Program-made: the position numbers and the translations under genes
Shown: piece by piece, positions 1-6,928 of the stretch
Position numbering within the stretch: position 1 is the first letter of the stretch
Layout: each line of letters starts with the position of its first letter
The notes under the pieces: model-generated
What the model saw: only the letters and a program-made list of their open reading frames with translations
Databases searched by the model: none
Told to the model about the DNA's origin: nothing
Assembly: GCA_945957225.1 (NCBI GenBank)
Contig: CAMFKK010000031.1
Location: 1 to 12,875, forward strand
DNA: 12,875 nt
From: an uncultured Sphingobacteriia bacterium
Lineage (GTDB): Bacteria > Bacteroidota > Bacteroidia > Chitinophagales > Chitinophagaceae
Direction: 5' to 3'

Positions 1-84
1 TTATTAAAGTTCTTTTCCATTCTAAACATTTGTCAAAAATCAGATTGGTAGCTTAAAATAGCATTTGTTTGCAAATTGTTTGCA

Positions 85-120
85 AATAATAAAAGCCAGA
101 ATTAACTGGCTTTTATTATT
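85..120 (-). terminator. Perfect 15-bp inverted-repeat terminator after the tRNA-Leu fragment
   Basis: Arms at 85-99 and 106-120 are perfectly complementary around a 6-nt AATTAA loop. The stem has a GCCAG/CTGGC core with A/T-rich outer arms, so RNA from either strand would end in a U-rich tract. It begins 15 bases past the discriminator base of the tRNA-Leu fragment, the usual place for a tRNA terminator on the minus strand, and it could also stop plus-strand transcription from the left. That it is still present suggests the fragment kept its original downstream flank. Confidence 0.8.
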
Positions 121-134
121 AATTGAAAATCAAG

Positions 135-191
135 TGCCCAGGGCCGGACTCGAACCGGCACATCCTTGCGAACGGCAGATTTTGAGTCTCC
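135..191 (-). pseudogene. 3' fragment of a tRNA-Leu(CAA), likely attachment-site remnant
   Basis: Read on the minus strand, this has an anticodon stem-loop (loop CTCAAAA at 186-180, anticodon CAA at 184-182), a long class-II variable arm (about 174-160), a perfect T arm (stem 159-155 with 147-143, loop TTCGAGT) and the acceptor 3' strand CCTGGGC (142-136) followed by discriminator A at 135. CCA is not encoded. The anticodon stem pairs at four of five positions, and similarity to a tRNA stops at its 5' side near 187-191. No D arm and no GCCCAGG acceptor 5' strand occurs before the GNAT gene at 352, so it cannot fold into a complete tRNA. Retaining the anticodon region through the 3' end is what tyrosine-integrase elements duplicate on inserting into tRNA genes. 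Integration as the cause is inferred; the truncated structure is seen directly. Confidence 0.75.
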
Positions 192-351
192 TGTACCAGG
201 ATTGAAAATGAATCCAGACTCGCTGGTGGCAATATTCTTTTTCAGGTGCATGTTGTTGGTTTGAGTGGTTAATAATATTCCATAACCTATCAGAAGTAAA
301 ATCAAAACAAAACCTTTGTGGGCCTTTGTTAACTTACTGTTAATCAGTTTT

Positions 352-855
352 TTAATAGGGCCTTAGTCTTACCCAGATATAATCATCCATCAAAACCTGG
401 TTTTTAAATACCGCTTTTCTACGCACACCTTCTAAGTAAAAACCATTTTTTTCCAAGACCCGCATAGACGCCTTATTGGTTTCAAAAACCTCAGCATAAA
501 TGCGAATAATATCAAAATAATAATGACAGTATTCAACCATTTGTCTTACTGCTTCTGTAGCAATACCCTTGTTCCAAAAAGGTTCACCTAGCCAATAACT
601 AATTTCTGCTGAATAGGCATATACATCGCTATTCAAAATCAGACCAATGCCGCCAATGGCTTCGCCATCAAGATCAATGGCTAAATTCACAATGGGACTA
701 GCTTCTTTCATTTTAGCCAGCCATGCCACGCCATCTTCTTTTGTATAGGGAGAAGGAAAATAATTGCGAAGGTTATTCCAGACTTGAAGATTGTTGGCAT
801 ATAGAACCAAGTTGTCTATATCGGTATCAGCCCATTGTCTAATGCTTACAGCCAT
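352..855 (-). CDS. GNAT-family N-acetyltransferase (RimJ/RimL type)
   Basis: A 167-residue cytoplasmic protein of usual length for single-domain GNAT enzymes, which transfer acetyl from acetyl-CoA to an amine. It starts with the beta1 segment (VSIRQWADTD). The acetyl-CoA pyrophosphate-binding loop is at about residues 94-102 (WNKGIATEA, a variant of the Q/RxxGxG/A motif), preceded by the IGGIGLIL and EISYWLG strands. It ends with the NKASMRVLEKNGF helix (127-139) and the EGVRRKAVFKNQ segment typical of RimJ/RimL and ribosomal-protein or small-molecule N-acetyltransferases. The substrate cannot be read from the sequence. It lies 62 bp downstream of the GH127 gene on the same strand, so it may be co-transcribed with it, but the two have no obvious functional link. 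I see no clear promoter in the gap and no U-tailed terminator after the gene. Confidence 0.9.
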   Translation of the reverse strand: MAVSIRQWADTDIDNLVLYANNLQVWNNLRNYFPSPYTKEDGVAWLAKMKEASPIVNLAIDLDGEAIGGIGLILNSDVYAYSAEISYWLGEPFWNKGIATEAVRQMVEYCHYYFDIIRIYAEVFETNKASMRVLEKNGFYLEGVRRKAVFKNQVLMDDYIWVRLRPY

Positions 856-917
856 TTTCTAATAATATTGATTGTTCAATAATCTGATTAGACGCTATTT
901 GATATAGAAACCTTTGT

Positions 918-2882
918 CTAGTAATTCAATTTCACATCTTTAATGGCAGTTGGAAACCAAACCTGCATTTGATTACTTCCCCTATTGCACCAAGTATAAT
1001 AGGGTATGGCCACTACTTCTTTAATCACCGTTTGAACATTAGTGCCGTCCGCATTAATTTGCAAACTAGGCAAAGAGGCAGTTAATCCAATTACTTTCTC
1101 CGTTAAGACTTGCATAGGTTTTTCAACAATGGTGGCATTGTTGGGAAAAACAATATTCCAAGCTTTTCCATCATTGTCTGCACCCTCAATACAATAGACC
1201 AAGGGGCCTCTTTGTAGGGCAACTCTTTGCTGGTCTTGTTTGAGTACATCCTGTGCCTGAATTCTTTGAATTGGCATGGGTAATCGGTATTCAACTATAT
1301 CTCCTTTTTTCCATTTGCGTTCTATTACATAATAGCCATTCACCAAACTAGCATTGACTGCTTTGCCATTGACCAATAAGCTGGGTGCTGTTTTGTTGAC
1401 CATAGTATAATGATAGAGCCCTCCAGGTACCACCGTGTTGTCTGACCATCCTGGTTTTCTAATGTGCAACGCAAAACTATTCAGGCCGTTGGCCGATATT
1501 TCCATTTTAATATTGCCATTCAGAGGATAATCTGTGCTGGTTTTAATGCCAATTTCTTGACCGTTCAAACTCATTTTTGTTTCACTACCCACAAAGAGAT
1601 TTACAAATAAACCCTGGTTGTCTTTTGCATAGATATAATCTCCTAATGATGCAATTAAGCGGGCAATATTGGCTGGACAACAAGCCGTTCCAAACCATTC
1701 TCTTCTTGCGTGTTTGCCATTAGAAGCCAGTGGATTTCCATAAAAAAATCGATCACCAGATAAACTCAATCCGTCTAATGCCCCATTATACAAACTTCTT
1801 TCTAGCACATCAATATAGGTAGCATCGCCCGTAAGGGAATTCATGCGCTGATTCCAAAAAACCATTCCTACTGAAGCACAGGTTTCACAATAGGCTTGTT
1901 CATTAGGAAGGTCATAGTCTACAGAGAAACCTTCATTGCTTCCAGATGATCCAATGCCTCCAGTGAGATACATATTTCTATACACTACATCCTTCCAAAC
2001 CCTTACCATGGCTGATAGATAGCCCGTATCGCCTGTTTGTGAAGCCACATCGGCTGCGCCAGTATACATATACATAGCACGTACTGCATGACCCGTAATT
2101 TCTGATTGTTGTTTTACTGGAACAACATCTTGTGCATATGCCGTGTCTTTCCAATCAGTCCATGTATAACCCTTGGCATATTTGTGTCCTCTTTCTTCCA
2201 ATAACCAATCTGCCAGTTTTAAATATTTCTGATCCTTGGTGGTTTTATACAATTTAACCAAAGCCAATTCTAATTCCTGGTGTCCAGTAACCCAATGACG
2301 TTTACCAGGGCCAAATAAAGCATCAAAATGGTTGGCCCAACGAATGCTTACATCCAAGAATTTTCTTTTACCCGTTGCATTAAAATAGGCAATAGCCGCT
2401 TCAATCATATGACCCGCATTGTAATCTTCATGCATACTCATATCGGTATACCTATTCTGAGGCTCATTTAAAGTATAAAATGTGTTTAAATAACCATCAG
2501 GTTGTTGAGCCGCTGCAATCATTTCTATCCATTCATCTGCCTTTGCTTCCATAGTAGCGTCCGGATGATTTTTCAATGAATAGGCCATGGCTTCTAAGGC
2601 TTTGAACACGTCTGAATCATCATAAAAAATGCCTTCGTGTTTTTCGCCTTTTTTTCTGGCCACTTTCTGAAAATTTCTCAATCGAGGGGTGGCTGTTTCT
2701 GTTTGATAGATACAGGCTTTTAAAGTGGTAGTAGCCAACAAGTCTTGTTTGGGTTTCCAAAAACCGTCATTAATGGTAACAGCAGAAAAACCAATGGGCT
2801 CCATATGGGAGATAGGAGATTGTGCCAAACCAATATGGGTACCCAATAGGGATATTATTGTCCAGATTCCTTTGTATTTCAT
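918..2882 (-). CDS. Secreted glycoside hydrolase family 127 (beta-L-arabinofuranosidase-like)
   Basis: A 654-residue protein with a signal peptide of about 20 residues (cleavage expected near GLA-QSP), so periplasmic or exported. The rest matches the GH127/DUF1680 fold: an (alpha/alpha)6 barrel to about residue 420, then beta-sandwich domains. The catalytic set of the characterised Bifidobacterium longum HypBA1 (E322, E338, C340, C417, C418) maps onto E317 (SNEGFS), E333 and C335 (ETCAS), and C401-C402 (ACCPAN). The spacing of 16 and 18 residues from the first Glu agrees. In that family Zn is held by the Glu and Cys residues, and a cysteine (C401 here) is the nucleophile. It probably releases beta-linked L-arabinofuranose or a related sugar from plant glycans, although relatives in this family vary in substrate. 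No SusC/SusD pair or other CAZyme is adjacent, so it is an isolated gene. A palindromic operator precedes the start codon. Confidence 0.92.
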   Translation of the reverse strand: MKYKGIWTIISLLGTHIGLAQSPISHMEPIGFSAVTINDGFWKPKQDLLATTTLKACIYQTETATPRLRNFQKVARKKGEKHEGIFYDDSDVFKALEAMAYSLKNHPDATMEAKADEWIEMIAAAQQPDGYLNTFYTLNEPQNRYTDMSMHEDYNAGHMIEAAIAYFNATGKRKFLDVSIRWANHFDALFGPGKRHWVTGHQELELALVKLYKTTKDQKYLKLADWLLEERGHKYAKGYTWTDWKDTAYAQDVVPVKQQSEITGHAVRAMYMYTGAADVASQTGDTGYLSAMVRVWKDVVYRNMYLTGGIGSSGSNEGFSVDYDLPNEQAYCETCASVGMVFWNQRMNSLTGDATYIDVLERSLYNGALDGLSLSGDRFFYGNPLASNGKHARREWFGTACCPANIARLIASLGDYIYAKDNQGLFVNLFVGSETKMSLNGQEIGIKTSTDYPLNGNIKMEISANGLNSFALHIRKPGWSDNTVVPGGLYHYTMVNKTAPSLLVNGKAVNASLVNGYYVIERKWKKGDIVEYRLPMPIQRIQAQDVLKQDQQRVALQRGPLVYCIEGADNDGKAWNIVFPNNATIVEKPMQVLTEKVIGLTASLPSLQINADGTNVQTVIKEVVAIPYYTWCNRGSNQMQVWFPTAIKDVKLNY

Positions 2883-2884
2883 GG

Positions 2885-2900
2885 TTTCAAACGTTTGAAA
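2885..2900. promoter_or_regulatory. Palindromic LacI-family-type operator at the GH127 start
   Basis: TTTCAAACGTTTGAAA is a perfect 16-bp palindrome. Its central CAAACGTTTG matches the core of LacI/PurR-family operators, which have a central CpG where the hinge helices insert. It ends two bases before the GH127 ATG (minus strand), so it lies in the 5' leader, where a bound repressor would block elongation or initiation. LacI-family regulators commonly control sugar catabolism, fitting a glycosidase target. No LacI-family gene is in the window, so the regulator would act in trans. The palindrome is seen directly; its binding partner is inferred. Confidence 0.6.
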
Positions 2901-3028
2901 TGGTTCTGTTAAATATACCCTCTTCCTGTCAAAATCCCTCTATAGAGCAGGTTTGAATGGGTTTCTTTAGGTTTCGCGGGGCGATATTATAAACAAAAAA
3001 CATATTAACCTGTGGATATCTATGACCC

Positions 3029-3036
3029 TATATTGG
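3029..3036 (+). promoter_or_regulatory. Possible -7 box for the isoamylase-N-like gene
   Basis: TATATTGG differs at one position from the Bacteroidota -7 consensus TAnnTTTG and lies 48 bases before the ATG at 3085. No convincing -33 TTTG precedes it at the usual distance, so this is a weak candidate. The leader between box and start contains a short CCTTTT/AAAAGG hairpin (about 3041-3056). Confidence 0.3.
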
Positions 3037-3084
3037 GTTACCTTTTTTTCAAAAGGGTATTAAAGCTTGAACAAAACACTCAAA

Positions 3085-3375
3085 ATGTTACAAAAAACCT
3101 ACTTCAAGACAAAGGATTATTGCAAAGTAAAATTCAGTTTTAGCCTTGAAAATGCTGAAACCATTGAAATCCTAGGTCTGAATAGCGATTGGGAAAATTC
3201 CATTGTTATGAGCAAGAAAAAAGACGGCAGTTTTGGCGTTGAAGTTTCTTTGCCAAAGAATTCACAACACGAATTCAAATATCGCGTAAATGCTACTGAG
3301 TGGCTGAATGAGCCAGAAGCAGATAGTTTGAGCCCCAATGTATTTGGTGGTAATAACAGCGTGATTATCTTATAA
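3085..3375 (+). CDS. Stand-alone isoamylase N-terminal / CBM48-like small protein
   Basis: A 96-residue protein starting at the ATG at 3085. An in-frame TTG at 3067 would add six residues, but I prefer the ATG. The whole protein is one immunoglobulin-like early-set domain: a strand with CKVKFSF (about 13-19), then IEILGLNSDWE (about 28-38, cognate of the GxFNxW turn), DGSFGVEVSLP (about 47-57), EFKYRVNATEWLNEP (about 63-77) and a final FGGNNSVIIL. These are hallmarks of CBM48/isoamylase-N and AMPK-beta glycogen-binding domains. Here the domain stands alone, without signal peptide or catalytic partner, so it is probably cytoplasmic. It might bind alpha-glucan, but the Trp count is low and binding is not certain. 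The gene is followed by its own terminator and looks monocistronic. Confidence 0.8.
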   Translation: MLQKTYFKTKDYCKVKFSFSLENAETIEILGLNSDWENSIVMSKKKDGSFGVEVSLPKNSQHEFKYRVNATEWLNEPEADSLSPNVFGGNNSVIIL

Positions 3376-3387
3376 TTATCCCATTTG

Positions 3388-3416
3388 ATGCCCCTGTTTT
3401 AGGGGCATTTTTATTG
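3388..3416 (+). terminator. Intrinsic terminator after the isoamylase-N-like gene
   Basis: ATGCCCCT (3388-3395) pairs perfectly with AGGGGCAT (3401-3408) around a GTTTT loop, followed by a run of five T then ATT. It begins 12 bases past the stop codon. This is a classical Rho-independent terminator and separates the small gene from the peptidase gene. Confidence 0.85.
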
Positions 3417-3420
3417 TTTT

Positions 3421-3595
3421 CGTAGATTTTAATCCGGGGGGAGGAAAACTACGTCTAGTAGTGAAAGGGCAACCTCAAGTTGACCCTTTTGCCGTTATGG
3501 AAGGTCTAGAGGAGGTGAAAATTGATTTCTATCCATTTTTTCATTACAAAAGGGATTTCACCATTATATTGTGCTGTATATAAAAACAAAAGAAC
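3421..3595. other. Intergenic region with several inverted repeats before the M28 gene
   Basis: Three separate potential hairpins lie here. CGTAG...CTACG (3421-3453) flanks a G-rich centre (GGGGGGAGG). AAAGGGCAAC (3464-3473) pairs with GTTGACCCTTT (3479-3489) with one bulge. GGTGAAA (3514-3520) pairs with TTTCACC (3556-3562). An anti-SD-like AGGAGGTG occurs at 3510-3517. I recognise no known riboswitch family here and no clear TAnnTTTG promoter. Confidence 0.4.
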
Positions 3596-5065
3596 ATGAA
3601 TAGGAAATTTTCGCTGTTATTGATGATGGTCTTAGGTGTAAGTCAATTTTGTTTTGCTCAAGACAAACCTGAATGGAAAACCATTTTTGCCAATATCAAT
3701 CAAGAAACATTAGAACATTCTTGGGCTTATGAAACCTTGAAAGAAGCAACATCTACCATTGGGCATAGATTAACTGGGTCTGCCAATGGTAAAAAAGCAG
3801 AAGATTATGCCTATAACCTACTCAAGTCATATGGCTTCACCAATCTTAAATACCAACCATTTGAGGTAGAAAGTTGGAGCAGGGGAAATGTATCAGTTGC
3901 CATTGGTACCGATATGAATCAGTTGGTTCCTTATAAATCAGTAACGCTGGCACACTCACCTGTTCAAGCCGATGTTTCTAATGAAGTAGTAGATATGGGG
4001 AATGGGTTAGAAGAAGACTATCAGGCAGCTCCTGATAAAGTAAGAGGTAAAATTGCCCTAGTTTATTTAGGCGTGGTTCCAGGGTCCAAAGCGGGAACCA
4101 AAACCTTACATCGTTCAGAAAAAACAGCCATTGCCACCAAATGGGGAGCAAAGGGGATTATTATCATCAATACCGCTAAAGGGGGCATCTTACTAACAGG
4201 AACTGCATCAGTAACCGGTAAATTGATACCTATTCCTGCTGTATGTATTGGAATGGAAGATGGTTTCAAACTGCGTGAAACACTGAAAACCCAAAAATTA
4301 TATACCCATATCAAAATGAACAATATTTCTGGTTTAATTAAAGCCAGAAATGTGGTAGCTACTATCAAGGGTAAAAAATATCCCAATGAAAAGATTGCAG
4401 TTGGTGGTCACTTAGATAGTTGGGACCTGGCTACAGGTGCCATTGACAATGGAATAGGTTCCTTCTCTGTATTAGACATGGCACGAACCTTTGCCAAACT
4501 CAAATTGCAACCAGATAGAACCATTGAATTTGTCATGTTCATGGGTGAAGAAGAGGGGTTGTTGGGCTCTAAAGCCTATGTAGATGCGGCTATTAAAGAC
4601 AAGACCATTGACCAATTGCGTTATATGCTCAATTACGATATGACCAATGATCCCACTGGATATTCTAGTACTGATGAGGGCAGTAAAGCTTTATTCCAGT
4701 CAATTGGAACCATTGCCAATGCATTGGACAGCAGTTTTAAAAACACTTTCCGCAGTGGTGCAGGATTACACAGTGACCACCAACCCTTTATGTTACAAGG
4801 TGTTCCAACAGGTGGCGCAGCAGGCGGCAAATTGCCCAATAATGCAGGCCCTTGTTATCACGCAGACTGCGATAATTTTAGTCTAGTAGACAAAAAAGGA
4901 ATGGTGAACACTGTTAGGTTTAATGCCATGTTAGCTTATGGTATTGCTGACGCGCCCGTGATTACAGCCAAGCATTTTACTGATGCTGAAACAAAGGAAT
5001 TCTTACTCAAAAATAACCTGAAAGAACCCTTGCAAATTGCGGGAGAGTGGCGTTGGAAAGACTAA
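3596..5065 (+). CDS. Secreted M28-family zinc aminopeptidase/carboxypeptidase Q-like
   Basis: A 489-residue protein with a signal peptide (residues 1-21, cleavage near FCFA-QDK), so periplasmic or secreted. A PA-like insert (about 110-245) interrupts the peptidase fold, as in plasma glutamate carboxypeptidase-like members of M28. The co-catalytic di-zinc motifs are all present: H272 and D274 in GGHLDSWD, the bridging D284 in GAIDNG, the catalytic/ligand pair E318-E319 in MGEEEG, D348 in NYDMT, and the final ligand H422 in CYHADCDN. SGAGLHSDHQPF (387-398) contributes to the active-site region. It should remove N-terminal residues or cleave dipeptides; exact specificity is not readable. The stop codon overlaps that of the convergent TPR gene by 4 bp. 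The ATG at 3596 directly precedes the signal peptide and is well placed. Confidence 0.92.
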   Translation: MNRKFSLLLMMVLGVSQFCFAQDKPEWKTIFANINQETLEHSWAYETLKEATSTIGHRLTGSANGKKAEDYAYNLLKSYGFTNLKYQPFEVESWSRGNVSVAIGTDMNQLVPYKSVTLAHSPVQADVSNEVVDMGNGLEEDYQAAPDKVRGKIALVYLGVVPGSKAGTKTLHRSEKTAIATKWGAKGIIIINTAKGGILLTGTASVTGKLIPIPAVCIGMEDGFKLRETLKTQKLYTHIKMNNISGLIKARNVVATIKGKKYPNEKIAVGGHLDSWDLATGAIDNGIGSFSVLDMARTFAKLKLQPDRTIEFVMFMGEEEGLLGSKAYVDAAIKDKTIDQLRYMLNYDMTNDPTGYSSTDEGSKALFQSIGTIANALDSSFKNTFRSGAGLHSDHQPFMLQGVPTGGAAGGKLPNNAGPCYHADCDNFSLVDKKGMVNTVRFNAMLAYGIADAPVITAKHFTDAETKEFLLKNNLKEPLQIAGEWRWKD

Positions 5066-6273
5066 TTTGTTTCCTGGTTGATGAAGACTATTTGTGAAAC
5101 GGTTGATCCCAATTGTAATTGGTAACTATGTTTTCCTTTCAAAGGGAAGAAGTCTGATTCCATTGGTATCACTGTAAATCCCTGCTGTTGTTGTATGGCT
5201 GACTTTTTCCATTTACAGCTTACTGGTGATCCATCAACTAAGAGATTTGGTTCCATTTTGGCTTGGTATTCCTTGCTATACAAAATGCCACCTAGCATTT
5301 TTGGTATTTTATTTTTTCGGTTGATAGTTGCTTGGTATAAATTATTGGTGTTACCTACAAAATCATCCCAGACAATACAGGTAAAATCTTTATTCTGGTT
5401 TTGTAGAATTGATGATGCAAATGCTCTATAGTTGAAAAGTATTTGATAATCCTTTTCTTTACTTATTTGCATGCTATCATCATCTACAATAGCTTTTTGA
5501 ATATTTCCGCTTAAGAAGTACAAAAAACCTCTTTGATTAAAATGGTCTGCTCTAGAATTATCCTTGATTTTTTCTTCTAAATTTAAAGCAATACTTAAGT
5601 CATTCATAGCAGATCCAAACTCCAACCTTTTAATTTCCCATGAAGCCCTGTTAATGAACACATGTTGGTTAAAGGGATCTATAGCCAAAGAGCTTTCATA
5701 ATCTTTTTTGGCATTCTCCCATTGCCCAAGATTAGCAAATACATTAGCTCGGTTAATGAAGATATTCTTCTTGTGTTCTTTGGAATCTTTTTTTAATGCA
5801 ACATCAAAATCAATAAGAGCTTCCTCATATTTTCCAAGTTTTGATTTACACATTCCTCTATTATTTGCAGCGCACACAAATTTTGGTAAATGCTCCAGAC
5901 TTTTATTAAAATTTTCAATGGCTATTTCATTCCATCCAAGATTATTTTGGGCATTTGCCAAATTATAATACATGATTTTGCTAAAATCAGGTTCTTTTTG
6001 ATATACTAATTGAAGATCTGCTAAGGCAAGTTCCGATTGATCTAGATAATATAGTCTAAGAACGCCTCTTTCATACAATGCTTTTATGTGATTTGGGTCC
6101 TTTGCCAAAGCCTGATTAAATGCAGACAAAGCATTTTGGTAGTCTTTTTTATAGGTCAACTGTTTGCCCTTGTGAAAAAAACTATTGGCAGTCTGGGCTT
6201 CTGCTTGTAAAGAATATAATAAAATCCAAATCAGTAAAACAGGGATAGATATGAAAAATGACTTGGGCTGCAT
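5062..6273 (-). CDS. Secreted tetratricopeptide-repeat protein with unassigned C-terminal region
   Basis: A 403-residue protein with a signal peptide (about 1-26, cleavage near AEA-QTA). About seven TPR units of 33-36 residues follow, spanning roughly 29-275. Each shows the alternating small/aromatic pattern, for example YKKDYQNALSAFNQALAKDP, LGKYEEALIDFDVALKKD and LGQWENAKKDYESSLAIDP. The region after about residue 280 is not repeat-like and has strand-rich character (ILYSKEYQAKMEPNLLVDG); I do not recognise it. TPR arrays bind proteins, so it may act as an extracytoplasmic scaffold, but no partner is indicated. It lies 9 bp after the PAP2 gene and is probably co-transcribed with it. It converges on the M28 gene with overlapping stop codons and no strong terminator between them. 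Confidence 0.85.
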   Translation of the reverse strand: MQPKSFFISIPVLLIWILLYSLQAEAQTANSFFHKGKQLTYKKDYQNALSAFNQALAKDPNHIKALYERGVLRLYYLDQSELALADLQLVYQKEPDFSKIMYYNLANAQNNLGWNEIAIENFNKSLEHLPKFVCAANNRGMCKSKLGKYEEALIDFDVALKKDSKEHKKNIFINRANVFANLGQWENAKKDYESSLAIDPFNQHVFINRASWEIKRLEFGSAMNDLSIALNLEEKIKDNSRADHFNQRGFLYFLSGNIQKAIVDDDSMQISKEKDYQILFNYRAFASSILQNQNKDFTCIVWDDFVGNTNNLYQATINRKNKIPKMLGGILYSKEYQAKMEPNLLVDGSPVSCKWKKSAIQQQQGFTVIPMESDFFPLKGKHSYQLQLGSTVSQIVFINQETN

Positions 6274-6282
6274 TAGCTAATT

Positions 6283-6912
6283 TTAATCTAGTTGTTTAAG
6301 ACTCTGTTCATAGAGCTTTTGCATATAAACGGATAACCAAACACTTAAAGATCCAACTAAGAAACCTCCACCAACATCTAATGGAAAATGTTGTGCAAGG
6401 TATACCCTTGAATAACCTACCAGTAGTGCATACAGCAATCCAATAGGTACTATCCATTTCTTAGGAAAGAACAAACAGGCTAAAAGAAAGATGCAACAAG
6501 CGGTGGTTGTATGGCCAGAAGGGAAGCTATAGAATCCATGTAGTTCTACACCTGTAACTGTATGAATTAAAGACCTATCAGTAATTAATGTAGTTGGTCT
6601 AGGTTCTGCCGTAAATACAAAGTTTTTAATGCCCTGTGCTATTAGTGTAGAAATACTAATGGTGCAAAGCAATAGCACTAAGTGTTGTCTTTTTTTCCAA
6701 ATAAAAAATAGCGTGATGGGGATCCAAATAAGTCCATCACCCAAATAGGTAAAGTATTCAAAAAATAGATCGGCAAATTGACCTAGGTCTGCATTAAAGA
6801 AAAGGAATACCGGAATTTTGCCAATGAATAAAGAAGTTGTAACCAACAAAATGCCTACCAATATAGCAGCGATGGTACCTGTTTTCAAATAGTTGGTAGA
6901 TAGGTTTTTCAT
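6283..6912 (-). CDS. PAP2-family membrane phosphatase
   Basis: A 209-residue integral membrane protein with about five or six hydrophobic helices. All three PAP2 signature motifs are present: K96 with R105-P106 (the KxRP-type motif, spacing slightly longer than the classic K-x6-RP), PSGH at 131-134 (H134), and SRxxxxxHxxxD at 168-179 (S168, R169, nucleophile H175, D179). Members dephosphorylate lipid phosphates such as undecaprenyl diphosphate, phosphatidic acid or phosphatidylglycerol phosphate, with the active site on the outer face of the inner membrane. Substrate cannot be chosen from the sequence, though C55-PP recycling or lipid A dephosphorylation are both common in this phylum. It is the first gene of a two-gene unit with the TPR gene. 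A TAGATTTG promoter box lies 16 bases upstream. Confidence 0.9.
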   Translation of the reverse strand: MKNLSTNYLKTGTIAAILVGILLVTTSLFIGKIPVFLFFNADLGQFADLFFEYFTYLGDGLIWIPITLFFIWKKRQHLVLLLCTISISTLIAQGIKNFVFTAEPRPTTLITDRSLIHTVTGVELHGFYSFPSGHTTTACCIFLLACLFFPKKWIVPIGLLYALLVGYSRVYLAQHFPLDVGGGFLVGSLSVWLSVYMQKLYEQSLKQLD

Positions 6913-6928
6913 TGTTTGTAGATTAAAA

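Noticed and set aside
135..350. Intact tRNA-Leu interrupted by an intron
   Set aside because: The anticodon loop is whole and the break lies in the 5' anticodon stem, not at a known intron site. No GCCCAGG-type acceptor 5' strand is found before the GNAT gene.
2905..2935. Sigma70-like promoter for GH127 (TTGACA then TATATT on the minus strand)
   Set aside because: The two hexamer-like strings are only 9 bases apart and do not fit either the sigma70 or the Bacteroidota spacing.
2938..2947. CTCTATAGAG palindrome as a second operator
   Set aside because: Ten base pairs with no known regulator consensus; easily occurs by chance in AT-rich intergenic DNA.
4063..4386. Minus-strand open frame of 107 codons inside the M28 gene
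   Set aside because: It is antisense to well-conserved peptidase sequence and has no recognisable domain; a shadow of the real gene.
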